Origin: Metaruminococcus_A sp050943475 | GTDB taxonomy: Bacteria; Bacillota; Clostridia; Oscillospirales; Ruminococcaceae | Direction: 5' to 3' | Assembly (NCBI GenBank): GCA_050943475.1 | Contig: JBMNPF010000004.1 | Coordinates: 124,001-188,000, forward strand | Length of the DNA stretch: 64,000 nucleotides | In this document: positions 36,687-44,748 of the stretch, piece after piece | Position numbering within the stretch: position 1 is the first letter of the stretch | Layout: every line of letters begins with the position of its first letter | Translations under genes and position numbers: made by a program | The notes under the pieces: generated by a model | The model's database searches: none | Seen by the model: the letters and a program-made list of their open reading frames with translations, nothing else | What the model was told of the DNA's origin: nothing

Positions 36687-37091
36687 CTACTTAATAACCT
36701 GCTTCGCCTTGTTGACCAGCTGTTTGTCATTATCATAGGTCAAAATGGTGTGCGCCCGGTTGATTTCCACCCACTTAATCTGCGCAATCTCCTCTTCCTG
36801 GGGGGTGTAATCGTAATTCTGTGCCCGTGCAACGAAGTAGATAACATCCTTTTGGGTGTCTTTTTTCGGCGAATAGGAAATCACTTCCCGGAAGCTCGGG
36901 TCAATGATCACGTCAATTCCCGTTTCCTCCTTGATTTCCCGAAGCGCCGTTTCCACCTCGGTCTCCCCGGGTTCCACATGCCCTTTCGGAAAGGACCAAT
37001 GCCCCCCGTTTGCATGCTTGATGAGGAGAAGCTCGGTGTTGCCGTGAAAACGGCGGAACACCAGCGCACCGCATGATTTTTCCATAGTCAT
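36687..37091 (-). CDS. Nudix hydrolase, Ap4A hydrolase-like
   Basis: The 134 aa protein carries a complete Nudix box, GHVEPGETEVETALREIKEE followed by TGI, after the typical GALVFRRFHGNTELLLIKH. This layout matches asymmetrical bis(5'-nucleosyl)-tetraphosphatases, but the substrate cannot be told from sequence alone. GAGG lies seven bases before the ATG at 37091. Confidence 0.88.
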   Translation of the reverse strand: MTMEKSCGALVFRRFHGNTELLLIKHANGGHWSFPKGHVEPGETEVETALREIKEETGIDVIIDPSFREVISYSPKKDTQKDVIYFVARAQNYDYTPQEEEIAQIKWVEINRAHTILTYDNDKQLVNKAKQVIK

Positions 37092-37297
37092 ATCGGTTCC
37101 TCGCATTCAATGTAATAATCATTTTTATTATAACACACAATGCGAAAAATGTCAGGATGTTAAAAATATTTTAACATCCTTTGCCTCAAAAAAAAGGAAG
37201 CCGCCTGTTAAGCAGCTCCCTTTTTTGCAGTGTCGCAGGCACAGCCGTTGTGAACATGATCTTGCGCAGAATGCTATTCCGCTATTTGCTCATCTTA

Positions 37298-39565
37298 TCA
37301 GCCGCATTTGCTGTAGCCGCAGTTGCGGCAGACAACACAACCGCCCTCATGTTCCACCGCCGCGCCACACTCCGGGCAGAACTTAAAGCCCTTATCCGCA
37401 TTTCCGTTCGGCAGGCCCGCTGCAGGCGCCGCATTCGGGATAATCGGCGGCATGGCCGGGGAACCGCCGTTTTTAATCAAATCATCCACCTTTTTAATGA
37501 CCTTCGCAATGCCGTCCGGGCAGGAGGTGCATTTCATCCCCTGCTGACGCACGGTAGATGGGCAGCGGATGCCCTTGAGCTGGTCAAGAATCTCCTCCAC
37601 CGAAATGCCGGAACGCAGGGCAATCGATGCAAGCCGCGCCGTCGCTTCGGACTGGGACGGGCAGCCGCCCGCCTTGCCGGTGCTGGTGAACACTTCACAA
37701 ATGCCATTTTCGTCGTAATTGACGGTAACATACAGGTTGCCGCAGCCAATTTTGACCCGCTCGGTAAAACCGCTGGTGACCTCCGGGCGTGGGCGCGGGG
37801 TGATATTCGTCGGGTAAACCGGCGTTTCCTCTGCCGCTTCGCCCTCGCCGCGTTTCACCTTGCCGATGTTGAGCACCTGACTATCCCGCGAGCCGTCGCG
37901 GTAAATGGTCACACCCTTGCAGCCGAGCTTATAGGCGAGGTCGTAAACCTCCTGCACCTCTTCCACCGTTGCACTGTTCTGGAAGTTAACCGTTTTGGAT
38001 ACCGCGTTGTCGGTGTAATGCTGGAAGCCCGCCTGCATCTTAATATGATATGCCGGACTGACGTCGTGTGAGCAGACAAACACCTGTTTGATATCCTCCG
38101 GCAGCTCTGCAATATGCGCAAGGGTTCCCTCCGACGCAATTTTACGCATCAACTCCTCGGTATAAAGGCCGCGCTTCTGAAGGGTATCCTTCAAAATGGG
38201 GTTAACCTCCACCATTTCGGTGTTGTCCATGACGTTGCGGATAAACGCGTAGGCAAATACCGGTTCAACGCCGGAACTCACCCCCGCTATAATGGAAAGG
38301 GTTCCGGTCGGCGCAATGGTGGTCACCGTTGCGTTGCGCACCGGCTCGCCGTCCTTGAGGGTGCTTTTTTCAAAGAGCGGGAAAGAACCACGGGTCTTGG
38401 CAAGTTCCCGGCTTTCTGCCCAACCGTTTTCATGGATAAACTGCATCACCTTTTCGCCGAGCGCAACGCCTTGGTCAGAATTGTACGGGATACCCAGACG
38501 CAGCAGCATGTCCGCAAAGCCCATGACGCCCAATCCAATTTTGCGGAGCTGCTTGGTGGTTTCCTCGATTTTGTCAATCGGGTACCGGTTGACCTCAATG
38601 ACATTGTCAAGGAAATGCACTGCTTTGCGTGCAGTTTTCGCAAGGCGGTCATAGTTAAGGGTGTAGGTGCCGTCTGCATTCTCGTCGAGCATGGCGACCA
38701 GGTTGATCGAACCAAGGTTGCAGCTCTCGTACGGCAGCAGCGGCTGTTCACCGCAGGGATTGGTGCTTTCAATTTCCGCAATCTCCGGCACAACATTATC
38801 GCGGTTGAGCCGGTCCAAAAAGATGATGCCCGGCTCGCCGTTACGCCACGCGGCTTCGACAATTTTCTCATAGACCTCGCGGGCGTTGAGCTGTTTGACC
38901 ACCTCTTTGGTGGAAGGATCCACCAAATCGTACGGCTGGTTGTTTTCCACCGCCTGCATGAATTTTTCGGTGATACCCACCGAAATGTTGAAGTTGGTGA
39001 TATCTGCGTTGTCTTTTTTGCAGTCGATAAAGGCGAGGATGTCCGGATGGTCGATCCGCAGGATGCCCATATTGGCTCCACGCCGGGTGCCGCCCTGTTT
39101 CACCGCCTCGGTCGCCATGTTGAAAACCCGCATAAAGCTGATGGGCCCGCTGGCAACGCCGCCGGTGGAGTTGACGGTCGCGCCCGCCGGACGCAGGCGG
39201 GAGAAGGAAAAGCCGGTGCCGCCGCCGCTTTTATGAATGAGCGCCGCCTGCTTGATGGCCTCAAAAATCCCCTCCATGCTGTCCTCCACCGGCAGAACAA
39301 AACAGGCCGAAAGCTGCCCGAGCGGGCGGCCAGCATTCATCAGGGTTGGAGAGTTCGGCAAAAACTCCAGATTGGTCATCATGTCATAAAATTCCTGTTT
39401 GACTGCCGCTACATCGGCGGCCTTGTCAAAATGAAGGTCAGCTTCTGCAATCGCCCCGGCTACACGCTCAAACAGGCCTTCAACGGTTTCTATTGTTTGG
39501 CCGTGCTCGTCCTTTTTTAAGTACCTGCGGCTGAGTACGAGCTCGGCATTCTGGTTGATTTTCAT
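37298..39565 (-). CDS. nrdJ: Adenosylcobalamin-dependent (class II) ribonucleotide reductase
   Basis: Reduces ribonucleotides to deoxyribonucleotides using B12, with or without oxygen. The 755 aa protein begins MKINQNAELVLSRRYLKKD; the substrate-site Cys in LSACFVLP, the radical and proton-path motif NPCGEQPLLPYESCNLGSIN, and TIAPTGTLSIIAG are clear. The C-terminus ends in a zinc-ribbon, CPECGAAVEH...CVVCRNCGYSKCG, as is common in this family. TAAGGGGG precedes the ATG at 39565. Two NrdR-like boxes overlap the promoter and ribosome site. Confidence 0.96.
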   Translation of the reverse strand: MKINQNAELVLSRRYLKKDEHGQTIETVEGLFERVAGAIAEADLHFDKAADVAAVKQEFYDMMTNLEFLPNSPTLMNAGRPLGQLSACFVLPVEDSMEGIFEAIKQAALIHKSGGGTGFSFSRLRPAGATVNSTGGVASGPISFMRVFNMATEAVKQGGTRRGANMGILRIDHPDILAFIDCKKDNADITNFNISVGITEKFMQAVENNQPYDLVDPSTKEVVKQLNAREVYEKIVEAAWRNGEPGIIFLDRLNRDNVVPEIAEIESTNPCGEQPLLPYESCNLGSINLVAMLDENADGTYTLNYDRLAKTARKAVHFLDNVIEVNRYPIDKIEETTKQLRKIGLGVMGFADMLLRLGIPYNSDQGVALGEKVMQFIHENGWAESRELAKTRGSFPLFEKSTLKDGEPVRNATVTTIAPTGTLSIIAGVSSGVEPVFAYAFIRNVMDNTEMVEVNPILKDTLQKRGLYTEELMRKIASEGTLAHIAELPEDIKQVFVCSHDVSPAYHIKMQAGFQHYTDNAVSKTVNFQNSATVEEVQEVYDLAYKLGCKGVTIYRDGSRDSQVLNIGKVKRGEGEAAEETPVYPTNITPRPRPEVTSGFTERVKIGCGNLYVTVNYDENGICEVFTSTGKAGGCPSQSEATARLASIALRSGISVEEILDQLKGIRCPSTVRQQGMKCTSCPDGIAKVIKKVDDLIKNGGSPAMPPIIPNAAPAAGLPNGNADKGFKFCPECGAAVEHEGGCVVCRNCGYSKCG

Positions 39566-39571
39566 GGTTAT

Positions 39572-39619
39572 CCCCCTTATATTGTATTCATTTTCAAATA
39601 TCATTACTATATATTGTAT
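39572..39619 (-). promoter_or_regulatory. Pair of NrdR-like boxes
   Basis: 39604-39619 reads TTACTATATATTGTAT, close to the NrdR consensus ACACTATATATTGTGT (three or so mismatches). 39572-39587 (CCCCCTTATATTGTAT) keeps mainly the right half. The two are 32 bp apart, three helical turns, as in known NrdR sites. The distal box covers the -10 and the proximal one the ribosome site. Confidence 0.65.
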
Positions 39620-39641
39620 CATAAATTTCAAATGAATACAA
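39613..39641 (-). promoter_or_regulatory. Promoter of nrdJ
   Basis: Minus-strand TTGTAT (39636-39641), 17 bp, TACAAT (39613-39618) with TGA before it (extended -10). The start point would be near 39606. It overlaps the upstream NrdR-like box. Confidence 0.5.
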
Positions 39642-40012
39642 TCAAAAATTTTAATATCTTCTTTTAAAACCAGTAGTCTCTTTTTTACAGTCCGGCATTT
39701 TCCGCAAAGCTATTTCCCCAAACGGTCTTTCCAGGCGTTTTAAAAATCAACCAATTCCATTTTCTATTTAAATATATCCTGTGTACTTTCTCGTATCGGA
39801 CTTTTTGTTGATATCTCTGCAACATAATGGACCCTTGTGAGCCATCCTGGCCCATTTCAGGCGGCAACCTTTCAACCAATTTTTATGAGTGACAGGTTCC
39901 GGCAATTATTTTGACCCAAACGGCAAATAATAGAAAAAGGCATGGGCGCAGGGCCGCGCCCGCCATCCGGGCCATGCAACGTTCCGGAGAATCCAGACTG
40001 GGAGGGCTCAAA
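39642..40012. other. Divergent intergenic region, nothing recognised
   Basis: Between nrdJ and the VanY-type gene, AT-rich in its first 180 bases. I see no gene with a ribosome site. A TTGACC at about 39919 could belong to a promoter for the peptidase, but no matching -10 is clear. Confidence 0.4.
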
Positions 40013-40798
40013 ATGAAAGGAATTGCAAAAGCGGCTGTCTTTACCGTAGCCGCAGGGGCGCTTGTCGCAGCAAGCGTCGCCGTTACCCATTACATGGACA
40101 CAAAGCAGTTGCAGGACGCTACAGGCAGCAATATTTCTGCCTCCAGTTCAGAATCCTCTGCTTCTGCACAGGTGGGCGGACAGCCTGCCACATCATCAAG
40201 TGAGGTGAGCACCACGGAAAGCAGTATTGACAAAAATGACTGGCGGCTGCTTCTGGTCAATCCCAGCCATTCCATTCCGGACGGTTACCAACCGGAGCTG
40301 GAATATGTACAGGGAAAATACCAGATGGACGCACGCGCAGCCGGCGACATGAAGCAAATGATCGCCGATGCCAAAAAAGACGGCATCAACCTCTGGGTTT
40401 TGTCCTCTTATCGCACTCAGGAATACCAAGAGGGGCTGTTCAACGACAACGTCAGACAGCTCAAGGCACAGGGGATGACCGAACAGGAAGCCATTACCGA
40501 AACTGCCGCCAACGTCGCTGTTCCCGGCACCAGCGAACATCAGACCGGTCTTGCCGCGGATATCATGTGTGCCGAATGGACCGGCGGCATCACCGAGGAT
40601 TTCGCCGAAACCGAAGCTTATGCATGGCTCAAGGCACACTGTGCGGAATACGGATTTATCGAGCGGTTCCCCAAAGGGAAAAGCGACATCACCAAGATTG
40701 TTTACGAGCCCTGGCACTACCGTTATGTTGGTGTGGAGCACGCAACCGCTATTATGGAGCAGGGTATCACGCTGGAGGAGTACCTCGGTGTGCGGTAA
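40013..40798 (+). CDS. VanY-type D-alanyl-D-alanine carboxypeptidase
   Basis: The 261 aa protein has an N-terminal membrane helix or uncleaved signal (about 7-27), a Ser/Thr/Ala-rich linker (40-75), and a zinc peptidase domain. Zinc-binding motifs GTSEHQTGLAADI (SxHxxGxAxD) and EPWHYRYVG are intact. It should trim D-Ala from peptidoglycan stems outside the cell. GGGAGG lies seven bases before the ATG at 40013. No vanRS or ligase genes are near, so a housekeeping role is more likely than resistance. Confidence 0.9.
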   Translation: MKGIAKAAVFTVAAGALVAASVAVTHYMDTKQLQDATGSNISASSSESSASAQVGGQPATSSSEVSTTESSIDKNDWRLLLVNPSHSIPDGYQPELEYVQGKYQMDARAAGDMKQMIADAKKDGINLWVLSSYRTQEYQEGLFNDNVRQLKAQGMTEQEAITETAANVAVPGTSEHQTGLAADIMCAEWTGGITEDFAETEAYAWLKAHCAEYGFIERFPKGKSDITKIVYEPWHYRYVGVEHATAIMEQGITLEEYLGVR

Positions 40799-40892
40799 AC
40801 GGCTGTACCGACGCACCAAATCTGCAAAAGGAACCGGCGCTGCGGTGAATTCCGCCGTTCCAAAGGAACCTTTAATTTTCCCCGCAGTATGC

Positions 40893-40932
40893 AGAACCGG
40901 CATGGCAGAACAATCTGCCATGCCGGTTCTTT
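40893..40932. terminator. Bidirectional terminator between convergent genes
   Basis: AGAACCGGCATGGCAGA and TCTGCCATGCCGGTTCT are a perfect 17-bp stem around ACAA. It lies between the VanY-type gene and GH51 abfA. Confidence 0.8.
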
Positions 40933-40957
40933 GTGTTATGTGTAGGTCGGGAACAGC

Positions 40958-42475
40958 TTATTTTGCACGGAGACGGAATACATTCCAGGAATGCTTTTTG
41001 AGCACAGCGGTGAGTTTGCCATCTACCGGGGAAACCACCGGCAGGCTGGTCGCCTGAATGACGTCCGGCGTTTCAAAGGTATTGCGGACAAACGGATCTT
41101 CGTTGTAAAGCTCAATGCGCTCTACGCCCTCCAAATCGCCAAAGGAACGCAGGTCAAAGGTCGTCTCAATATCGTCCTCCATCGAGCAGTTAACGGCAAA
41201 AACCGTGAACTCTTTGGTTTCCGGATTGTAGACCGCAGCGTTGGTAATGGCAGGCTCCTGCCCATAATGCGCCGTCTCCACCATCGGGCTGTGAACCACT
41301 GTCTGAACAGCAATACCGCGGCCGTATTTCGCTACATGCATAAAGGGATAGAAAGTACCCTGCTTGATGACCCCGCCGCCTGCTTGGGTGGAGATCATAC
41401 CGCCGTTGTTGACCAACAGCGATTGGTTTGCAATTTTAACACGGTCGGAATTATTGATCAGGGTGCAGAGCATACCGCCGTAAATCATGGCGTCAATCTG
41501 GGTAAAGGCGGAATAGCCGCGCTTTTTGTTGCTGCCGTCGCCGCGGTCGCTGGTAATAACGCCCCACTCATCAAACGAGAGATTGACGGTTTTGTTCGAA
41601 TGCTTGTAGCCCTTGACATAATCCGCAGCAGAAACTACCGTGTCAATGAACTCCTGCATTTCAGCAAAGAAGTGCGGAATATCCTCAAAGGTATCCACCA
41701 GCGGATAGAACATGTTTGCCGCCGGCGTATAGTTGTAGTAACGGTGGATAGAGATGTAATCGATGTTCTCATAAGCGCGCTCCAGCACCTCACGGTCCCA
41801 GACGCCGTAGGTTTTATGCTCCGGCTCGGTCGCACAGCTTCCGCAGAAGACAAATTCGGCGTTGGGATCGGTCCAGCGCATAATTTTAGCCGCTTCATTT
41901 GCTTTTTTGGCGTATTCGTCGGCATCCATTGCACAAATCTGCCACGGGCCGTCCATCTCATTGCCAATACACCAGGTTTTGAAGCCGTGAGGCTCCTCCA
42001 CGCCGTGCTGTTTGCGCAGGTCGCTCCAATAGGTGCCGCCCTTGCCGTTGCAGTAGTCAATGATTTCGCCCGCATCCTTCGGGGTACCAGTGCCCATGTT
42101 AACTGCCATCATAACGTCAACGCCAATATCTTTGGCAAATTTTGCGAATTCGTTGGTACCAACCTCGTTGGTTTCAATGACCTTCCAAGCCGGATCAAAC
42201 TTTTTCGGACGCTGATCCTTGGGGCCAATGCCGTCCTTCCAGTCATAGCCCGAGACGAAGTTGCCGCCCGGATAACGCAGAATGGTTACTCCCAGCTCTT
42301 TAAGCAGTTCCTTTACGTCGCCGCGGAAGCCGTTTTCATCCGCAGTCGGATGTCCCGGCTCATAAATACCGCCGTACACCGTGCGGCCCAAATGTTCCAC
42401 AAACGAACCATACAAGCGTTTATCCACTTCACTGATCTGGTAATCCTTGTCGATAATGACCTTTGCCTGCTTCAT
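40958..42475 (-). CDS. abfA: Alpha-L-arabinofuranosidase, GH51
   Basis: Removes arabinose side chains from arabinoxylan or arabinan oligosaccharides. The 505 aa protein is a full GH51 enzyme: catalytic acid/base Glu in IGNEMDGPW and nucleophile Glu in LSFDEWGV, plus YGSFVEHLGRTVYGGIYEPG at the start of the barrel. There is no signal peptide, so it works inside the cell on imported oligosaccharides. GGGAGG lies six bases before ATG. A second GH51 tail occurs at 63.7 kb. Confidence 0.95.
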   Translation of the reverse strand: MKQAKVIIDKDYQISEVDKRLYGSFVEHLGRTVYGGIYEPGHPTADENGFRGDVKELLKELGVTILRYPGGNFVSGYDWKDGIGPKDQRPKKFDPAWKVIETNEVGTNEFAKFAKDIGVDVMMAVNMGTGTPKDAGEIIDYCNGKGGTYWSDLRKQHGVEEPHGFKTWCIGNEMDGPWQICAMDADEYAKKANEAAKIMRWTDPNAEFVFCGSCATEPEHKTYGVWDREVLERAYENIDYISIHRYYNYTPAANMFYPLVDTFEDIPHFFAEMQEFIDTVVSAADYVKGYKHSNKTVNLSFDEWGVITSDRGDGSNKKRGYSAFTQIDAMIYGGMLCTLINNSDRVKIANQSLLVNNGGMISTQAGGGVIKQGTFYPFMHVAKYGRGIAVQTVVHSPMVETAHYGQEPAITNAAVYNPETKEFTVFAVNCSMEDDIETTFDLRSFGDLEGVERIELYNEDPFVRNTFETPDVIQATSLPVVSPVDGKLTAVLKKHSWNVFRLRAK

Positions 42476-42570
42476 ACATTGCCTCCCATATTGCTGTAAC
42501 GAAAATGGTCGATTCTACGGTTGTGTTGTCAAATGCTTGGCATAGGCGCACCCACACCAATATTGTTTTC

Positions 42571-42579
42571 ATTATAGCA
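42571..42579 (-). promoter_or_regulatory. Extended -10 for abfA
   Basis: TGCTATAAT on the minus strand; no strong -35. The start point would be about 90 bp before the abfA ATG. Confidence 0.5.
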
Positions 42580-42673
42580 CTCCTCCGGCCAAAAGCCTAT
42601 GCGAGGAACGCTCAAACTTTGCCCACAATTCTTGTGCAATGCCTACAGGAATTGAAAGCTGTTCAAGCTCGGG

Positions 42674-43462
42674 TTACCACTCAGCAATGCTGGGGCGGTG
42701 CTTGTACCACCACAGCTCATTGTCGTCGGTATAGCGCGTTAATACCTCGGAATAATCCGCCGGCGGCTGGAATGCCAGCGCCCTCAAAACCTGCTGTTCA
42801 AAACGGGTTTTATTTTCTTCGGTTGAACTCTGCAAAAAACGCACGGCATCGTCCACAAGCCGTTCCGGCCGGTTTTTTAATGCGGCAACGGTCTGCAGCA
42901 GCGCTTTGTGGCAGGGGTACAACACCTCGTTCTCCTCCAACAAAAGCCGGAGGCCGAACAGCACCATATCGACGGTTACCCGCGCCCGCAGGTAGGGGTT
43001 ATCCCCTGAAACCCGCCAGAAATATCCGCTGTTCAGCCGAAATGCTGCATAAAAAGAGAGCATCTTCTCCTGCTGCTCTGCCTTTTGAAACACCGGGATA
43101 CTGGAAATCAGTTCTTCAATTTCCGGATCTTTGGAAAACAAGCATTTCGCGGATAAGAAAGCGTTTCGCGAAGGCTCGCTCCCCTCCCGCGCCAATGCCT
43201 TTAAATAGGCTTTGGTGCAGTATTTCAGGTCAAAATATCCCTTTTCATAGGTGCAGTGCCCATAAACGCATTCCGTCAGCCGATTTTCCCGTTCCAGGCA
43301 GGCATACCGGGATTCCGGCACGACAAGGATGGCGTCGATATCGGAATCCTCCCTGGCGCACCCTTTGGCGACCGAACCGCCCAAAATGATCGCTGTGATC
43401 TGCTGGTCGTCCTTAAAATAATCCAGCAGGTTTTCGATTGACTGCCGATGGTGTTCGTACAT
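42674..43462 (-). CDS. Nucleotidyltransferase-domain protein
   Basis: The 262 aa protein has a polymerase-beta-type nucleotidyltransferase motif near the N-terminus, LGGSVAKGCAREDSDIDAIL (GS with DxD), followed by a mostly helical C-terminal half. It resembles aminoglycoside adenylyltransferase-like proteins in layout, but the substrate cannot be told. AAGGGGGAA precedes the ATG at 43462; codons further upstream overlap a promoter. Confidence 0.75.
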   Translation of the reverse strand: MYEHHRQSIENLLDYFKDDQQITAIILGGSVAKGCAREDSDIDAILVVPESRYACLERENRLTECVYGHCTYEKGYFDLKYCTKAYLKALAREGSEPSRNAFLSAKCLFSKDPEIEELISSIPVFQKAEQQEKMLSFYAAFRLNSGYFWRVSGDNPYLRARVTVDMVLFGLRLLLEENEVLYPCHKALLQTVAALKNRPERLVDDAVRFLQSSTEENKTRFEQQVLRALAFQPPADYSEVLTRYTDDNELWWYKHRPSIAEW

Positions 43463-43501
43463 TGTCTCATTTCCCCCTTGTGTGTCACTCATTGTAAAAC
43501 C

Positions 43502-43510
43502 AGTATAGCA
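43502..43510 (-). promoter_or_regulatory. Extended -10 for the nucleotidyltransferase gene
   Basis: TGCTATACT on the minus strand about 40 bp before the chosen start. It is divergent from the promoter at 43591. Confidence 0.45.
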
Positions 43511-43590
43511 CAAACAAACCGAATATCCATCCATTGGGAACCCATGGGCCCTCATAGGCGGTAAATTTTAGCTATGGCTATGAACGCGGC

Positions 43591-43618
43591 TTGCAATTTG
43601 CCATTGCGGCGCTATAAT
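43591..43618 (+). promoter_or_regulatory. Promoter of the serine hydrolase gene
   Basis: TTGCAA (43591-43596), 16 bp, TATAAT (43613-43618). Confidence 0.65.
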
Positions 43619-43666
43619 GAAAACAAAAAGCCAAAACGCTTTTTAATTGGTGCAGGAGGTTACGGT

Positions 43667-44593
43667 ATGGATCGGTTATTGGAACATTTCATCAAACGGG
43701 TGGAACAGGATCGGCTCGCCATTGAGGGCATTGCCATTGAAACAGAGGATGGTTATTTCATAGAGCACCGGTGGGTTCCCGACCGTCCCCGCAACATCTA
43801 CTCCCACACCAAAAGCTTTATGGCGACCGCCGCCGGCATTGCCATTTCAGAGGGGAAACTCACGCTCGACGACCCGCTTGTCGGCTTTTTCCCGGAAGCG
43901 GTACCAAAAAACGCTTCTCCGCGGCTTTCCCGTATCACCCTGCGCAGCCTGCTCACCATGTCCTCCGGTTTTGGGGAACCATTGCTCATGGGGGTGGACC
44001 GCCGTGCCGGAACCGGCGCACCGGATTACATCGCCTATATGCTTTCCCAGCCGGTCAAGGAGGAGCCGGGCAGCCGTTTTCTCTACTCGACGGCGGACAG
44101 CATTCTCGCCGGACGAATGGTGGAGAAAGCGGTCGGAATGAACCTCTCTGAATACCTCTACTGCAAGATTTTTCAGCCGCTTGGCATTGGCCTCCCCATT
44201 TGGGAATGCTGCCCCAAAGGGCACCCGGTAGGCGGCGGGGGAATGCACCTGAAACTCACCGACATGATGAAACTCGGCCGTCTTTATCTGAACCAAGGCA
44301 AATGGGACGGCGCCCCCCTTGTCGATCCTGCCTGGGTGCGGGAAGCAACTAAAAAGCAGATTGACACACCGCCTGACAGCATTTGGCACTGCGGTTACGG
44401 CTACCAGTTCTGGTGCTCTCCTTATCCGCAGGCATACCGGGCCGACGGCGCGTTCGGGCAGATCACAACCGTGCTGCCAACCGCCGGAGCCATTGTGGCG
44501 GTGCAGTGCCCGGAAGAAGGCGACTTCAGCAAGGTTCGCAGCGCCCTGCACGAGGAGATTCTGTCGAAGCTCACCCCATCAGGCCAGAGCTGA
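43667..44593 (+). CDS. Beta-lactamase-like serine hydrolase (class C/esterase fold)
   Basis: The 308 aa protein has the SxxK motif in YSHTKSFMATAAGIAI, a Tyr-type motif in FLYSTADSI (YST in place of YxN), and DGAFGQ near the C-terminus where KTG or HxG occurs. The fold includes carboxypeptidases, esterases and lactamases. No signal peptide is seen, which argues for a cytoplasmic esterase or peptidase rather than a resistance lactamase. AGGAGGT lies six bases before ATG 43667. Confidence 0.85.
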   Translation: MDRLLEHFIKRVEQDRLAIEGIAIETEDGYFIEHRWVPDRPRNIYSHTKSFMATAAGIAISEGKLTLDDPLVGFFPEAVPKNASPRLSRITLRSLLTMSSGFGEPLLMGVDRRAGTGAPDYIAYMLSQPVKEEPGSRFLYSTADSILAGRMVEKAVGMNLSEYLYCKIFQPLGIGLPIWECCPKGHPVGGGGMHLKLTDMMKLGRLYLNQGKWDGAPLVDPAWVREATKKQIDTPPDSIWHCGYGYQFWCSPYPQAYRADGAFGQITTVLPTAGAIVAVQCPEEGDFSKVRSALHEEILSKLTPSGQS

Positions 44594-44709
44594 ATCCGGT
44601 TTTCGGTACAGGATATGCCGGCAGTCGTTTCAGTACCAGCCATTTCCTTTCCGTACGGCCTGTCCCACAGGGAGAAAATATGCGGTGGCCCGTCCCGACC
44701 GTTCCGCTG

Positions 44710-44748
44710 AAAAGAAAAAAGGACCGCGCTGCGGTCCTTTTTTCTTTT
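44710..44748. terminator. Bidirectional terminator between convergent genes
   Basis: AAAAGAAAAAAGGACCGC pairs perfectly with GCGGTCCTTTTTTCTTTT around GCT. The stop of the minus-strand ABC gene lies at its edge. Confidence 0.85.

Noticed and set aside
40013..43462. Vancomycin-resistance cluster (VanY-type peptidase; VanZ-like protein elsewhere)
   Set aside because: No vanH/A/X ligase genes and no adjacent two-component pair; VanZ-like gene is 10 kb away. Housekeeping wall trimming is simpler.
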